The position numbers and the translations under genes were made by a program. Shown piece by piece: positions 29,601 to 35,929 of a stretch of 64,000 bases of DNA. Origin of the DNA: Streptomyces caeruleatus. GTDB taxonomy: Bacteria > Actinomycetota > Actinomycetes > Streptomycetales > Streptomycetaceae. How positions within the stretch are numbered: position 1 is the stretch's first letter; each line of letters opens with the position of its first letter. The DNA lies in contig NZ_KQ948924.1 in NCBI RefSeq assembly GCF_001514235.1, positions 627,832 through 691,831 of the forward strand. Reading direction: 5' to 3'. Below the pieces are notes generated by a model. The model did no database searches, was not told the DNA's origin, and saw only the letters and a program-made list of their open reading frames with translations.

Positions 29601-30668
29601 GCTCAGATGCAGGTCGGCCGGCAGCGACAGCCGGGTGCGGGTGAACTTCTTCTTGATGCCCTCGCGCAGATCCTTGTCCATGCGCGGCAGCGTGGTGATC
29701 GCCCGGTCGCTGATCACGCTGGTGAGCCGCTCGAAGGCCGACAGCAGCGAGGTGGGGTTGCCGGCCTCGTCGCCGAAGGTGGCCAGCGTCTCCTCGTAGG
29801 CGTAGTAGGGCCGGTACGGGACCTCCACCGACCCCCAGTAGGTGGACAGTTCGTCGTCGACCAGGCCGGCCGGGAGCCCGTCGAACTTCGCCCGGGCCAG
29901 CGAGCGTCCGGCGTCGGCCTTCTCCTTCTCGCCCTCGTCGATGCGCATGGGGACGGGCAGGATGCGGATGCTGCGGCTGTGGAAGCGGTCGTGGATGTCG
30001 TGGGCGACCATGGAGGCACCGTCGATGCTCTGGTCGCTGAGGGTGAAGCAGTCCACGAGGACGTCGGGCAGGTGGGCGGTGCAGATGTCGGCGATGTCGG
30101 ACAGTCCGGTGCGGCTGTCGATGAGGACGTAGTCGTAGTTCTGCCGCATGTCCTCGCGCAGGGCGTCGAAGAACAGTCCGCCGCCGAGGCGGTCGTAGAA
30201 GTTGTCCCAGTCGAAGGTGCTCACGATCGCCGAGTAGTCACGGCTCTGCCGGCCCGCCGAGACCAGGTCCAGGGTGCCGGGTTCGGGGAAGGGCCAGTCC
30301 AGCGAGACGGCGTGGCGCTGGATACGGGCGTACTCCCGGTGCCAGTCGGGCGGGCGCTGCTCGTCCTCGCCCTCGCCACCGGTGGCCGCCCAGGCGTACT
30401 CCTTGAGCAGGTCGATGACGCCGGTGGTGGCGCCGACGGTGGCCGGATCCAGGAAGGGATGGAAGAAGCGGTGCAGGCCCGGCGCCTCCAGGTCCCAGTC
30501 GACCGCGAGGACGCGTTTGCCGTTGGCGGCCAGGATCCACGCGGTGTTGGCCAGGGCCATGGTCCGGCCGGTACCGCCCTTGTACGAGTAGAACGTCACG
30601 ATACGGCCCGTACGCCCGTCTCGCTCATCCCGTTCGGCCCGTTCGCCCCGTTCGTCAACGCTGCTCAT
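26670..30668 (-). CDS. fxsT: FxsT: ParA-like/TIR-like/NB-ARC/TPR multidomain protein of FxSxx-COOH system
   Basis: 1332-aa cytoplasmic protein. Domain order: a ParA/MinD-like ATPase with deviant Walker A KGGTGRT (30-36) and DWDLEAPG; a TIR-like domain (about 352-470; LHLSYVAEDRMWADWI, VVVISPAYQRS); an NB-ARC/STAND ATPase with P-loop GLGGVGKT (534-541), LLVFDNADEP and VTSRN; then about ten tetratricopeptide repeats (about 880-1320; units such as HPHTLISVTNLGRDLREVGEYE). Architecture and neighbours match the FxSxx-COOH system TPR protein. It resembles NLR-type sensors that oligomerise on ligand binding. ATG start; overlaps fxsC by 14 nt. It is last in the operon, and its biochemical role is unproven. 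Confidence 0.85.
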   Translation of the reverse strand: MSSVDERGERAERDERDGRTGRIVTFYSYKGGTGRTMALANTAWILAANGKRVLAVDWDLEAPGLHRFFHPFLDPATVGATTGVIDLLKEYAWAATGGEGEDEQRPPDWHREYARIQRHAVSLDWPFPEPGTLDLVSAGRQSRDYSAIVSTFDWDNFYDRLGGGLFFDALREDMRQNYDYVLIDSRTGLSDIADICTAHLPDVLVDCFTLSDQSIDGASMVAHDIHDRFHSRSIRILPVPMRIDEGEKEKADAGRSLARAKFDGLPAGLVDDELSTYWGSVEVPYRPYYAYEETLATFGDEAGNPTSLLSAFERLTSVISDRAITTLPRMDKDLREGIKKKFTRTRLSLPADLHLSYVAEDRMWADWIAVLLSRAGFRVVLRYVGCDGDGAEQPADRTVVVISPAYQRSARARQVWEAATGGDPSGRRQVVAVRVGDFRPAPMFSEWPAVDLVRTNEKNAASALLRALGKPPLPAELPDDAVASDARFPDTVPKFWNVSPRNAAFTGRSALLERLRDGLGSASGGTAAMYALYGLGGVGKTQIALEYVHRFAADYDLVWWIPSEQNELVVSALAELARKLGLRVGDDAAQVAQEVRDHLRQSSSTLRWLLVFDNADEPQEVSRHFPGGNGHVLVTSRNQTWLQYGKALEIDPFLREESVEHLLRRAADLTAEDADRVAAAVGDLPLALDQAGAWLAETGTPVDTYLAELEQQAERVLSFSQPANYPKPVGATWNVSIERLKERSPAAVRLLQLCAFFAAEPISMKLLYGDEMIRVLATEDPSLQEKMVLGQVIREIGRFALAKVDRATESIQVHRLVQAVIRSQLTRQEQEEAQHVVHRILAGARPSGEEPIDDPENQPTFAAIWPHLEASEASICDEPETRQLLIDRVRYLWKRGDLNAALTLGEALRRLWEGQLTERVSAAQRSHAANLRIQILHLRFHIANVLRSLGKYVEAEKLGSDTLARQRDLLRPGHPHILMTASGLAMDLGNVGRFNDALDMATEAYLGFKESFGEDHPRTLSANNNRALCLRQLGRYSEARDVDQEIYDRRRNDLGKEHPHTLISVTNLGRDLREVGEYETSISLLRDSYQSYEALFGTVHPETLRTAKSLAVSLRKAGQLQEARALTQQTRELYRVRETPTSTPDVLDCTLNYAADLYATGARDEALVLAQDIVRQYRTAPGERHPATLAAVNNLGIFLRGAGEAAQAGKLMERNFATLRKVLGERHPYTLAAAVNLANVLAEQGELREAEELERTAVAGFQAALGPKHPDTIVSRANLAVTLRALRRIPEADQLQESAQAELTRLLGEEHPHTVSVRDGKRIHRDLEPLAV

Positions 30669-32031
30669 CGCGGTCTTCCTCCTCGGCGTCCCGGCGGTGT
30701 CCCTGTGGCCGGCTGTCCGGGCTGTCCGAAGCGCCCAGCCGGAATCGCGCGGTGCCCTGACCGGACGGCGTCCTGGCCGGGGCTCTTCTGAGGTACTCCC
30801 TCTCGGCCTCCTGCACGACGCGCGGCAGCAGGTGGCTGAAGGCCTTGCGGTCGGGGATGCCCTGGACGGCGGGTCTGCACGTCTGCCGCCCCTGGTACAT
30901 CAGGCGGGGCAGGGTGACCTCCACCTCGGCGGCCAGTTCGTCCTCGGCCTCGTCACTGTCCGGGTCGGCGCGGTTCCACGGGACGGCGAGACCGGTGGAG
31001 CGCCGGGCGCCGGAGTCGAACTCGCGCAGCCGGCCGCGCTGTTCGCGGTCGCGCAGGACCCAGCGGTCCAGGAGCAGGACCTCCGGGCCGTCGGCGGGAC
31101 CGGAGACCTGGCCGAACTCCCTTAGGTCGGGCCGGAGTTGGAGCCGCTCCGCGATACCGGCGACCACCTGGGCGAGCGGCTGGGCGGAGGTGGGGTGGTA
31201 GGGGTTCCAGTCGAGCGGTGAGGGGCCGTAGCAGTCGGGGCCGCGCCCCTCGGGTAACCGGTCCAGGCTGCCCGCCGCCACGCTGATCCGCAGCCTGCGC
31301 CCGGGGGTCGTGGGACGGGCCGGGCGGGCGGCCGCGGAGTCTCCGGCGGTGGTCGTGCGCCCGGCGGGCCGGGTGAGCGTCACGGCTGCGGCGGGCGGGC
31401 CGGCGAAGGCGTCGTGCGCGGTGTCCATCGCGGTCCGGTCGCCGCGTTCCACGACGATGCTCTCGCCGACTTCGACGATGCGCCGGGCCAGGTGCAGCAC
31501 GGCCTTCTGGTAGTCGTTGCGGAACGAACTGAGTTTGGCCAGTCCGTACAGCCCGAACGAGCGGTACTTCTGGCCGAGTTCGGGGTGCGCGTACTGCACT
31601 TCCTTGACAGTGTCCGGAAGTTGGTGGTCGGGCACCGGCGACCACAGGGCGGGCACCACCGCGCTGGGCGTACCGCGCTGGCCCTCGACCCGGTAGCGCG
31701 CCTGACGGCCGCCGAAGACGGCCCACTCCTTGCCGCACCAGGAGCTGATGAAGTACCGCGGCGAGTACAGCGGCACGAACACCCGGCAACCGACCAGTGA
31801 GTCGGCGAGTTCATGACTCCAGATCTGCCCGGCCCGCATCGAGCGGTCCATGAACCCGGGTGCGCCGGCGTGGGCGGTCATGTTCTGGATGTGCTCGCAC
31901 AGGTCGCAGAAGAGACGGTGGACCCACAGGTCCGGATCGGCCTCTTCCGAGCCGTTTCGGGGGAGGTGGGCGTAGCTCAGGAAAAAATAGGGAGCGGTGA
32001 GGTCCTCCCCCGTCGGTGCCGTCGGCTCCAC
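30655..32031 (-). CDS. fxsC: FxsC: TIR-like protein of FxSxx-COOH system
   Basis: 458 aa. The N-terminal TIR-like domain (about 14-180) starts APYFFLSYAHLPRNG and includes FMDRSMRAGQIWSHELAD and VFVPLYSPRYFISSWCGKEW. A low-complexity Thr/Ala/Pro/Arg linker (about 225-275) joins a conserved C-terminal domain with YGPSPLDWNPYHP, LLLDRWVLRD and RKAFSHLLPRVVQEAEREYL, and a charged tail. This two-part layout is that of FxsC. The GTG at 32031 follows GGGGGA; a longer ORF from 32154 has no ribosome site and an unlikely Arg/Gly-rich start. It lies 50 nt after the acyltransferase gene. It probably partners FxsT in sensing or signalling rather than peptide modification. Confidence 0.82.
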   Translation of the reverse strand: MEPTAPTGEDLTAPYFFLSYAHLPRNGSEEADPDLWVHRLFCDLCEHIQNMTAHAGAPGFMDRSMRAGQIWSHELADSLVGCRVFVPLYSPRYFISSWCGKEWAVFGGRQARYRVEGQRGTPSAVVPALWSPVPDHQLPDTVKEVQYAHPELGQKYRSFGLYGLAKLSSFRNDYQKAVLHLARRIVEVGESIVVERGDRTAMDTAHDAFAGPPAAAVTLTRPAGRTTTAGDSAAARPARPTTPGRRLRISVAAGSLDRLPEGRGPDCYGPSPLDWNPYHPTSAQPLAQVVAGIAERLQLRPDLREFGQVSGPADGPEVLLLDRWVLRDREQRGRLREFDSGARRSTGLAVPWNRADPDSDEAEDELAAEVEVTLPRLMYQGRQTCRPAVQGIPDRKAFSHLLPRVVQEAEREYLRRAPARTPSGQGTARFRLGASDSPDSRPQGHRRDAEEEDRDEQR

Positions 32032-32081
32032 GCGATCCCCCGATCCCGTCCCCCGTCCCCCCGCCCCGCGGGGGTGGACAC

Positions 32082-32918
32082 TCAGTGTAGGAACCCCGCA
32101 GCGATTTGTGACGGCTCCGTGAAAAGGCCGCGGGGTCGATTTCGGGCCAGCCATCCGGTGGCGAAATCCACCGCCCTCGCCAAGGGGAACAACCGGGCCC
32201 GGGCATCCCCGACCGGACCGCGCCGGACGACGGGCTCGTGCCGCGTGTCGCCGTACGCCTGGAACGCCCGGCCCAGGGCGCCGAAGTCACGGTCGTCGAG
32301 AGCGACGTCCTTGTACGAGATCCAGCACCGCTCGCCATCCCGCAGGACCACGCAGCTGTACTCCCGGTGCGGCGGCTCCTCCACACGGTACTCGGCGAGG
32401 TGGAAGGCACTGCACACCTCGTAGCCGACCCCCATGAGCAACACCTGGGCCCCGGCCCGGTACAGCGGGGCCAGCGGGGAGCGCTCCCCCAGATGACACT
32501 CCTCGTCGTGCGCCGCCATCAACTCCCGCGCACGGGCGCCCACGGCCGCGAACGACGTCTGCGGATGCGCACTGCGCACGGCCTCACCATGGCACCGCAC
32601 GGCCTCGGCCAGCCGCCCCATGCCCTGGGAGGGAGTCCGATCTGCCTCGAACGGCGGCATACCGGCCCGGTAGTCGGTGACTTGACGTTCCGTCATGCCG
32701 TGAATCCGCTTCCGATACGCCGGCGAGGTGTCGGAGTTCCCCGCGGTGAACGTCGGTACGACCAGCGTCCCCTCGGGCCCGAGAACATCGAGCAGCGCGG
32801 CCAGCACAGCCTCGGGCGGGGCCCCGACCCGCCGCAGCGAGGCATGCACCAGCAAGACCGCGCCTGGCCGGACCCCCAACGCCCGCAGCCCCTCGCCGAG
32901 GGGCCGGACGCCGCTCAC
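32082..32918 (-). CDS. AAC(3)-type aminoglycoside N3-acetyltransferase-like acyltransferase
   Basis: 278 aa of the antibiotic_NAT family, which moves acetyl from acetyl-CoA to an amine. VLLVHASLRRVG, LGPEGTLVVPTFTAGNSD, RTPSQGMGRLAEAVR, HPQTSFAAVG and LLMGVGYEVCSAFHLAEY match AAC(3)/YokD-type enzymes, including the conserved His of the active-site region. The GTG overlaps the fxsB stop as GTGA with GGAG upstream, so it is made in step with FxsB. That coupling points to acylation of the FxsA peptide or its processed product rather than drug resistance, though resistance activity cannot be excluded from sequence. Confidence 0.88.
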   Translation of the reverse strand: MSGVRPLGEGLRALGVRPGAVLLVHASLRRVGAPPEAVLAALLDVLGPEGTLVVPTFTAGNSDTSPAYRKRIHGMTERQVTDYRAGMPPFEADRTPSQGMGRLAEAVRCHGEAVRSAHPQTSFAAVGARARELMAAHDEECHLGERSPLAPLYRAGAQVLLMGVGYEVCSAFHLAEYRVEEPPHREYSCVVLRDGERCWISYKDVALDDRDFGALGRAFQAYGDTRHEPVVRRGPVGDARARLFPLARAVDFATGWLARNRPRGLFTEPSQIAAGFLH

Positions 32919-35053
32919 AGGCTCCGCCCGATGCCGTCGACGAAACGCCGGCCGAGCGCGGTGAGCGACGCGGCGGACGCGAGTCGCTCCCACTGCGCGC
33001 GGGTGCGGTGGGCCGCCTCGGGGGCCGGGCGCAGGGCATCGGTGGCCGCGCGTGCGTAGGTGTCGGCGAGTAGTGCCGCGACGTCCGTGTCCGCCTCGTC
33101 GTACAACTCGCACTCGTCGAGCAGGGCGTCCAGGAGTCCGAGCCGGAATCCGCGGACGAGGTCGACGGCGACGTCCGCCGGGTCGGGGTGGAGGTGTACG
33201 CCCAGGGCCGTGAAACCGGCGCCGGCCGTGGTGCGTTCGGGGTCGGGCGGGGCGGCGAGCGGCGTCAGCACCGAGACCCCCGCGGCCATTCCGGCGGCGA
33301 CGGCGGGCAGGGTCTTCCCGATCAACGTCCAGGCCTGCGGCACCACATGCCGCCAGAGCTGCATGTCCTCGTCCGTCAGCCGTGCCCGCACCGGAGTACC
33401 GAAGCAGTCGCGGTAGGGGTCCATGTCGTCGACGGCGACCTCCAGCCCCTCGGTCCGCAGCCACCGCACGGGCTCCCAGACGGAGGGCGACCCGGCGACG
33501 ACATCGGGATCCAACCGGACGGTGCTGTCCGGGAGTTCGGCACGGAGTCGGCCGAGTCCGGGGAGGTGGGCGAAACCGTCGCGTACGGGGACCTCGATGC
33601 CGTCGGCGGCACGCGCGGGCAGTGCGACCGCCGCCACGAGCGAGGCCAGGTGGCCGGGAGGGGCGTCGCCGTCGAGGCAGCGCAGGATCCAGGGCCTGGT
33701 GTAGGGGTGCGTCAGGAGCGACGCGAGCAGTGATTCGTCGTACTCACCGAGTTTCAGGGCGAGTTGCCATGCAGGAGCCCACAACTCGCTTTCAAATCGG
33801 CCTGGTTCGGAATGCAGCGCCTTGAGCAGGTCGAGGGTGACGCGCTCGCGGGACCGGATCAACTCCCTTACCCCAGTGCCGTCGTCGGTGCCGTCGGCCA
33901 GTTCGTCAAAGCCCTTGATCGGCCGGTTCGCGCCGACGCCGGTCCTGGCGTCGATGGAGTGGATCAGCTCGGCCAGGTCGGCGCAGAAGACCGACGGGTT
34001 GTCGAAGCCGCTGCCGTCGTCGCGATAGCGGTGGGCGAAGAGCCCCCCGCCGCAGGAGCGGACCACCGGGCAGGTACGGCATTGCGTGCACAGGTCGTCC
34101 AGGCCGTGCTGCCGGGCGGTCATGCCGGGGTGGCGGGCCACCTCGTCGAGGGTGTGCCGGAAGACGTCCTTGCCGGTGACGGGCGCCCCGTCGTACGCGG
34201 TCTTCAGGGAGTCGGCCTGCTCGTACGTCCCGTCGGTCTCGACGACGACCACGTCGGCCGATTCCAGCCCCATCGCCTCGGTCAGGGCGGGACCACCGCC
34301 GAGGGTGCTGATCACCGAGTCGAACAGCCGCACCGGCATCGGGCGCCCCTGGGAGTCCCACCGGTCGTAGATCGCCAGGAGCCAGTCGGCGTACGGGGTG
34401 AGGGCGCCGTCGGGTCTGAGGGGCGGCGTGTCCCAGGTGGCGTGGGGCAGGAGGAAGTCGATGCGTGGGGGGCGCAGCGCGGCCAGGGCGTCGTAGGCGG
34501 CGATCGGGTCGTTGCGCACGTCGACGGTGCACAGGATCCCGGCGAAGAGATGACGGTAGCGGTCCTGGTCCAGCAGCCCCAGGGCCCTGAGCACCTTGTC
34601 GTAGCTGCTGCGGCCGTCAGTGAAGAGGCGGTGGCGGTCGTTGGCGGCGCGGTCGCCGTCGAGCGAGATGCCGACGCGGACGTCGTGTGCGGCGAAGAGG
34701 TCGAGGTGACGCTCATTCAGCTGCACGCCGTTGGTGTGGATCCGCAGATCCAGTTCGCACACTCCGCGCAGGGCGGTGCGGAGTTCCTCGCAGATGAGAC
34801 GTAATCGCGCCGGGCCCGCCAAAAGGGGCTCGCCCCCGTGCAGGATGACCTGAACGGAGGCGAGCCCATGGTCCTTGGCATGCTCCGACAGCCGGAGGGC
34901 CGTCCAGGAGATCGTCTCTTCGGAGATCACCCTGGGCCGGGAGCTCCAGCTCTGGTCGGCATGCTCGTAGATGTAGCAGTGCCGGCAGGCGAGATCGCAC
35001 CTGCTGTGCACTTTCAGCACGAGCTGCCGCAGCGGAAGAGTCGGACCGGTCAT
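32915..35053 (-). CDS. fxsB: FxsB: radical SAM/SPASM peptide maturase with degenerate HExxH domain
   Basis: 712 aa. The radical SAM cluster motif is C19-x3-C23-x2-C26 (CDLACRHC), with LHGGEPLL (about 71-78) and ISLDGDR. The SPASM auxiliary-cluster cysteines are C322, C325, C328, C334 and C357. Residues 1-375 form the FxsB catalytic half; related enzymes cross-link aromatic side chains into three-residue cyclophanes. Residues 405-712 form the C-terminal domain that in FxsB proteins carries an HExxH motif; at its expected place this protein reads LVRGFRLG (632-639), so both His and the Glu are missing. ATG start, 19 nt after the precursor gene. Confidence 0.9.
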   Translation of the reverse strand: MTGPTLPLRQLVLKVHSRCDLACRHCYIYEHADQSWSSRPRVISEETISWTALRLSEHAKDHGLASVQVILHGGEPLLAGPARLRLICEELRTALRGVCELDLRIHTNGVQLNERHLDLFAAHDVRVGISLDGDRAANDRHRLFTDGRSSYDKVLRALGLLDQDRYRHLFAGILCTVDVRNDPIAAYDALAALRPPRIDFLLPHATWDTPPLRPDGALTPYADWLLAIYDRWDSQGRPMPVRLFDSVISTLGGGPALTEAMGLESADVVVVETDGTYEQADSLKTAYDGAPVTGKDVFRHTLDEVARHPGMTARQHGLDDLCTQCRTCPVVRSCGGGLFAHRYRDDGSGFDNPSVFCADLAELIHSIDARTGVGANRPIKGFDELADGTDDGTGVRELIRSRERVTLDLLKALHSEPGRFESELWAPAWQLALKLGEYDESLLASLLTHPYTRPWILRCLDGDAPPGHLASLVAAVALPARAADGIEVPVRDGFAHLPGLGRLRAELPDSTVRLDPDVVAGSPSVWEPVRWLRTEGLEVAVDDMDPYRDCFGTPVRARLTDEDMQLWRHVVPQAWTLIGKTLPAVAAGMAAGVSVLTPLAAPPDPERTTAGAGFTALGVHLHPDPADVAVDLVRGFRLGLLDALLDECELYDEADTDVAALLADTYARAATDALRPAPEAAHRTRAQWERLASAASLTALGRRFVDGIGRSL

Positions 35054-35072
35054 GACGGAGGATTCGGTGTCC

Positions 35073-35258
35073 TCAGATGGACGACTGGAAGGTCACCCCT
35101 GCCCTGCTGCCTACCCTGGTGGTCGACAGGGCGCGACGCACTCCTCGGACACTCTTCGGGTCGTGCGGAGTATCGAGCCGCAGCGCGCTCTTGCGAGGCT
35201 CGGCGGCGACCACCGACTGCACGGTCGTACCTGCGGTGGTTCTTGCTGGAATGGTCAC
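35073..35258 (-). CDS. fxsA: FxsA: FxSxx-COOH precursor peptide
   Basis: 61-aa peptide ending GVTFQSSI: the last five residues are F-Q-S-S-I, exactly the F-x-S-x-x-COOH signature. The rest is a basic, Ser/Thr-rich leader with no signal peptide. The GTG at 35258 has AGGGA about 8 nt upstream; an in-frame start further up would add eight residues. It lies 19 nt before fxsB on the same strand. By family knowledge, FxsB should modify the C-terminal F-x-S region, probably linking the Phe ring to a neighbouring side chain. It is short, and competing ORFs overlap it on the plus strand, so it is easily missed by gene callers. Confidence 0.85.
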   Translation of the reverse strand: MTIPARTTAGTTVQSVVAAEPRKSALRLDTPHDPKSVRGVRRALSTTRVGSRAGVTFQSSI

Positions 35259-35465
35259 GGCATTCCCTGTCGAAAGGCCCAAGTGGGTGGGCAGAGGAGC
35301 GTTGGGGCAGAACTTTTATGGCAGCACGCTACCGCTAAGCAGTGCCACCTTCGAGGCGTCAGGGCCACTGCATTTCTGTTTTCCCAGGTCACCTGTGTGA
35401 ATTCTGATGAGGAAGTGGCTCCGCACGGGTGACGTGCCGTCTGTGTATGGACGCTTTGGGCCGGC
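35259..35465 (-). promoter_or_regulatory. upstream region of the fxs operon
   Basis: 207-nt spacer upstream of fxsA. It holds the inverted repeat TGGCA...TGCCA (35319-35347) enclosing the tandem TAGCGG-TAGCGT on the coding strand, and just downstream of it ATAAAAG, an A/T-rich island rare in this window. It is a plausible promoter/operator, but no well-spaced -35/-10 pair could be fixed. No gene was seen. Confidence 0.35.
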
Positions 35466-35921
35466 TCAGGCGTAGAACCGCTTCACGCTCTGCAGCACCG
35501 CCGCCGGCTTGCTCCCGCCCTCGATCTCGATGGTCCCCTCGACAGCGATCTGCACCCCTCCCGGCACCTCCTCGACCTCCGCCAGCTTCCCGACCAGGCG
35601 TATGCGGGAGCCGACCTTCACCGGCGAGGGGAAACGCACCTTGTTCAGGCCGTAGTTGACCTTCGTGGTGACCCCCTGGACGTCCAGCAGCTCGGTGAAC
35701 AGGGGGATGAAGAGGGAGAGGGTGAGGTAACCGTGGGCGATGGGAGCGCCGAACGGGCCCGCGGCCGCCTTCTCCGGGTCCACGTGGATCCACTGGTGGT
35801 CGCCGGTGGCGTCGGCGAAGGTGTTGATGCGGTCCTGGGTGATCTCGATCCATTCACTGGTGCCGAGGTCGCTGCCCGCGAGCTTCTTCAGTTCGTCGAG
35901 GCCGTTCACGGTGATGCTCAT
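35466..35921 (-). CDS. MaoC-family (R)-specific enoyl-CoA hydratase/dehydratase
   Basis: 151-aa single hot-dog-fold hydratase. The catalytic motif is FADATGDHQWIHVDPEKA, with the Asp/His dyad, followed by FGAPIAHGYLTLSL. VRFPSPVKVGSRIRL is the conserved second strand region. ATG with AGGAA 6 nt upstream. Last gene of a four-gene leftward operon, 8 nt after the acyl-CoA synthetase gene. It would hydrate an enoyl-CoA formed during breakdown of the acid activated by that synthetase. Confidence 0.9.
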   Translation of the reverse strand: MSITVNGLDELKKLAGSDLGTSEWIEITQDRINTFADATGDHQWIHVDPEKAAAGPFGAPIAHGYLTLSLFIPLFTELLDVQGVTTKVNYGLNKVRFPSPVKVGSRIRLVGKLAEVEEVPGGVQIAVEGTIEIEGGSKPAAVLQSVKRFYA

Positions 35922-35929
35922 GGGGTTCC

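Noticed and set aside
28536..30791. 751-aa plus-strand ORF opposite fxsT
   Set aside because: Antisense shadow caused by high G+C; the opposite strand has P-loops, TIR-like and TPR motifs.
32082..32918. Aminoglycoside resistance gene as a mobile cassette
   Set aside because: Tight translational coupling inside the fxs operon, same base composition as its neighbours and no integrase, repeats or IS nearby.
35052..35432. Plus-strand ORFs (107-126 aa) across the fxsA region
   Set aside because: Random-looking Arg/Ser/Thr content; the minus-strand peptide has the FxSxx end, a ribosome site and the right position.
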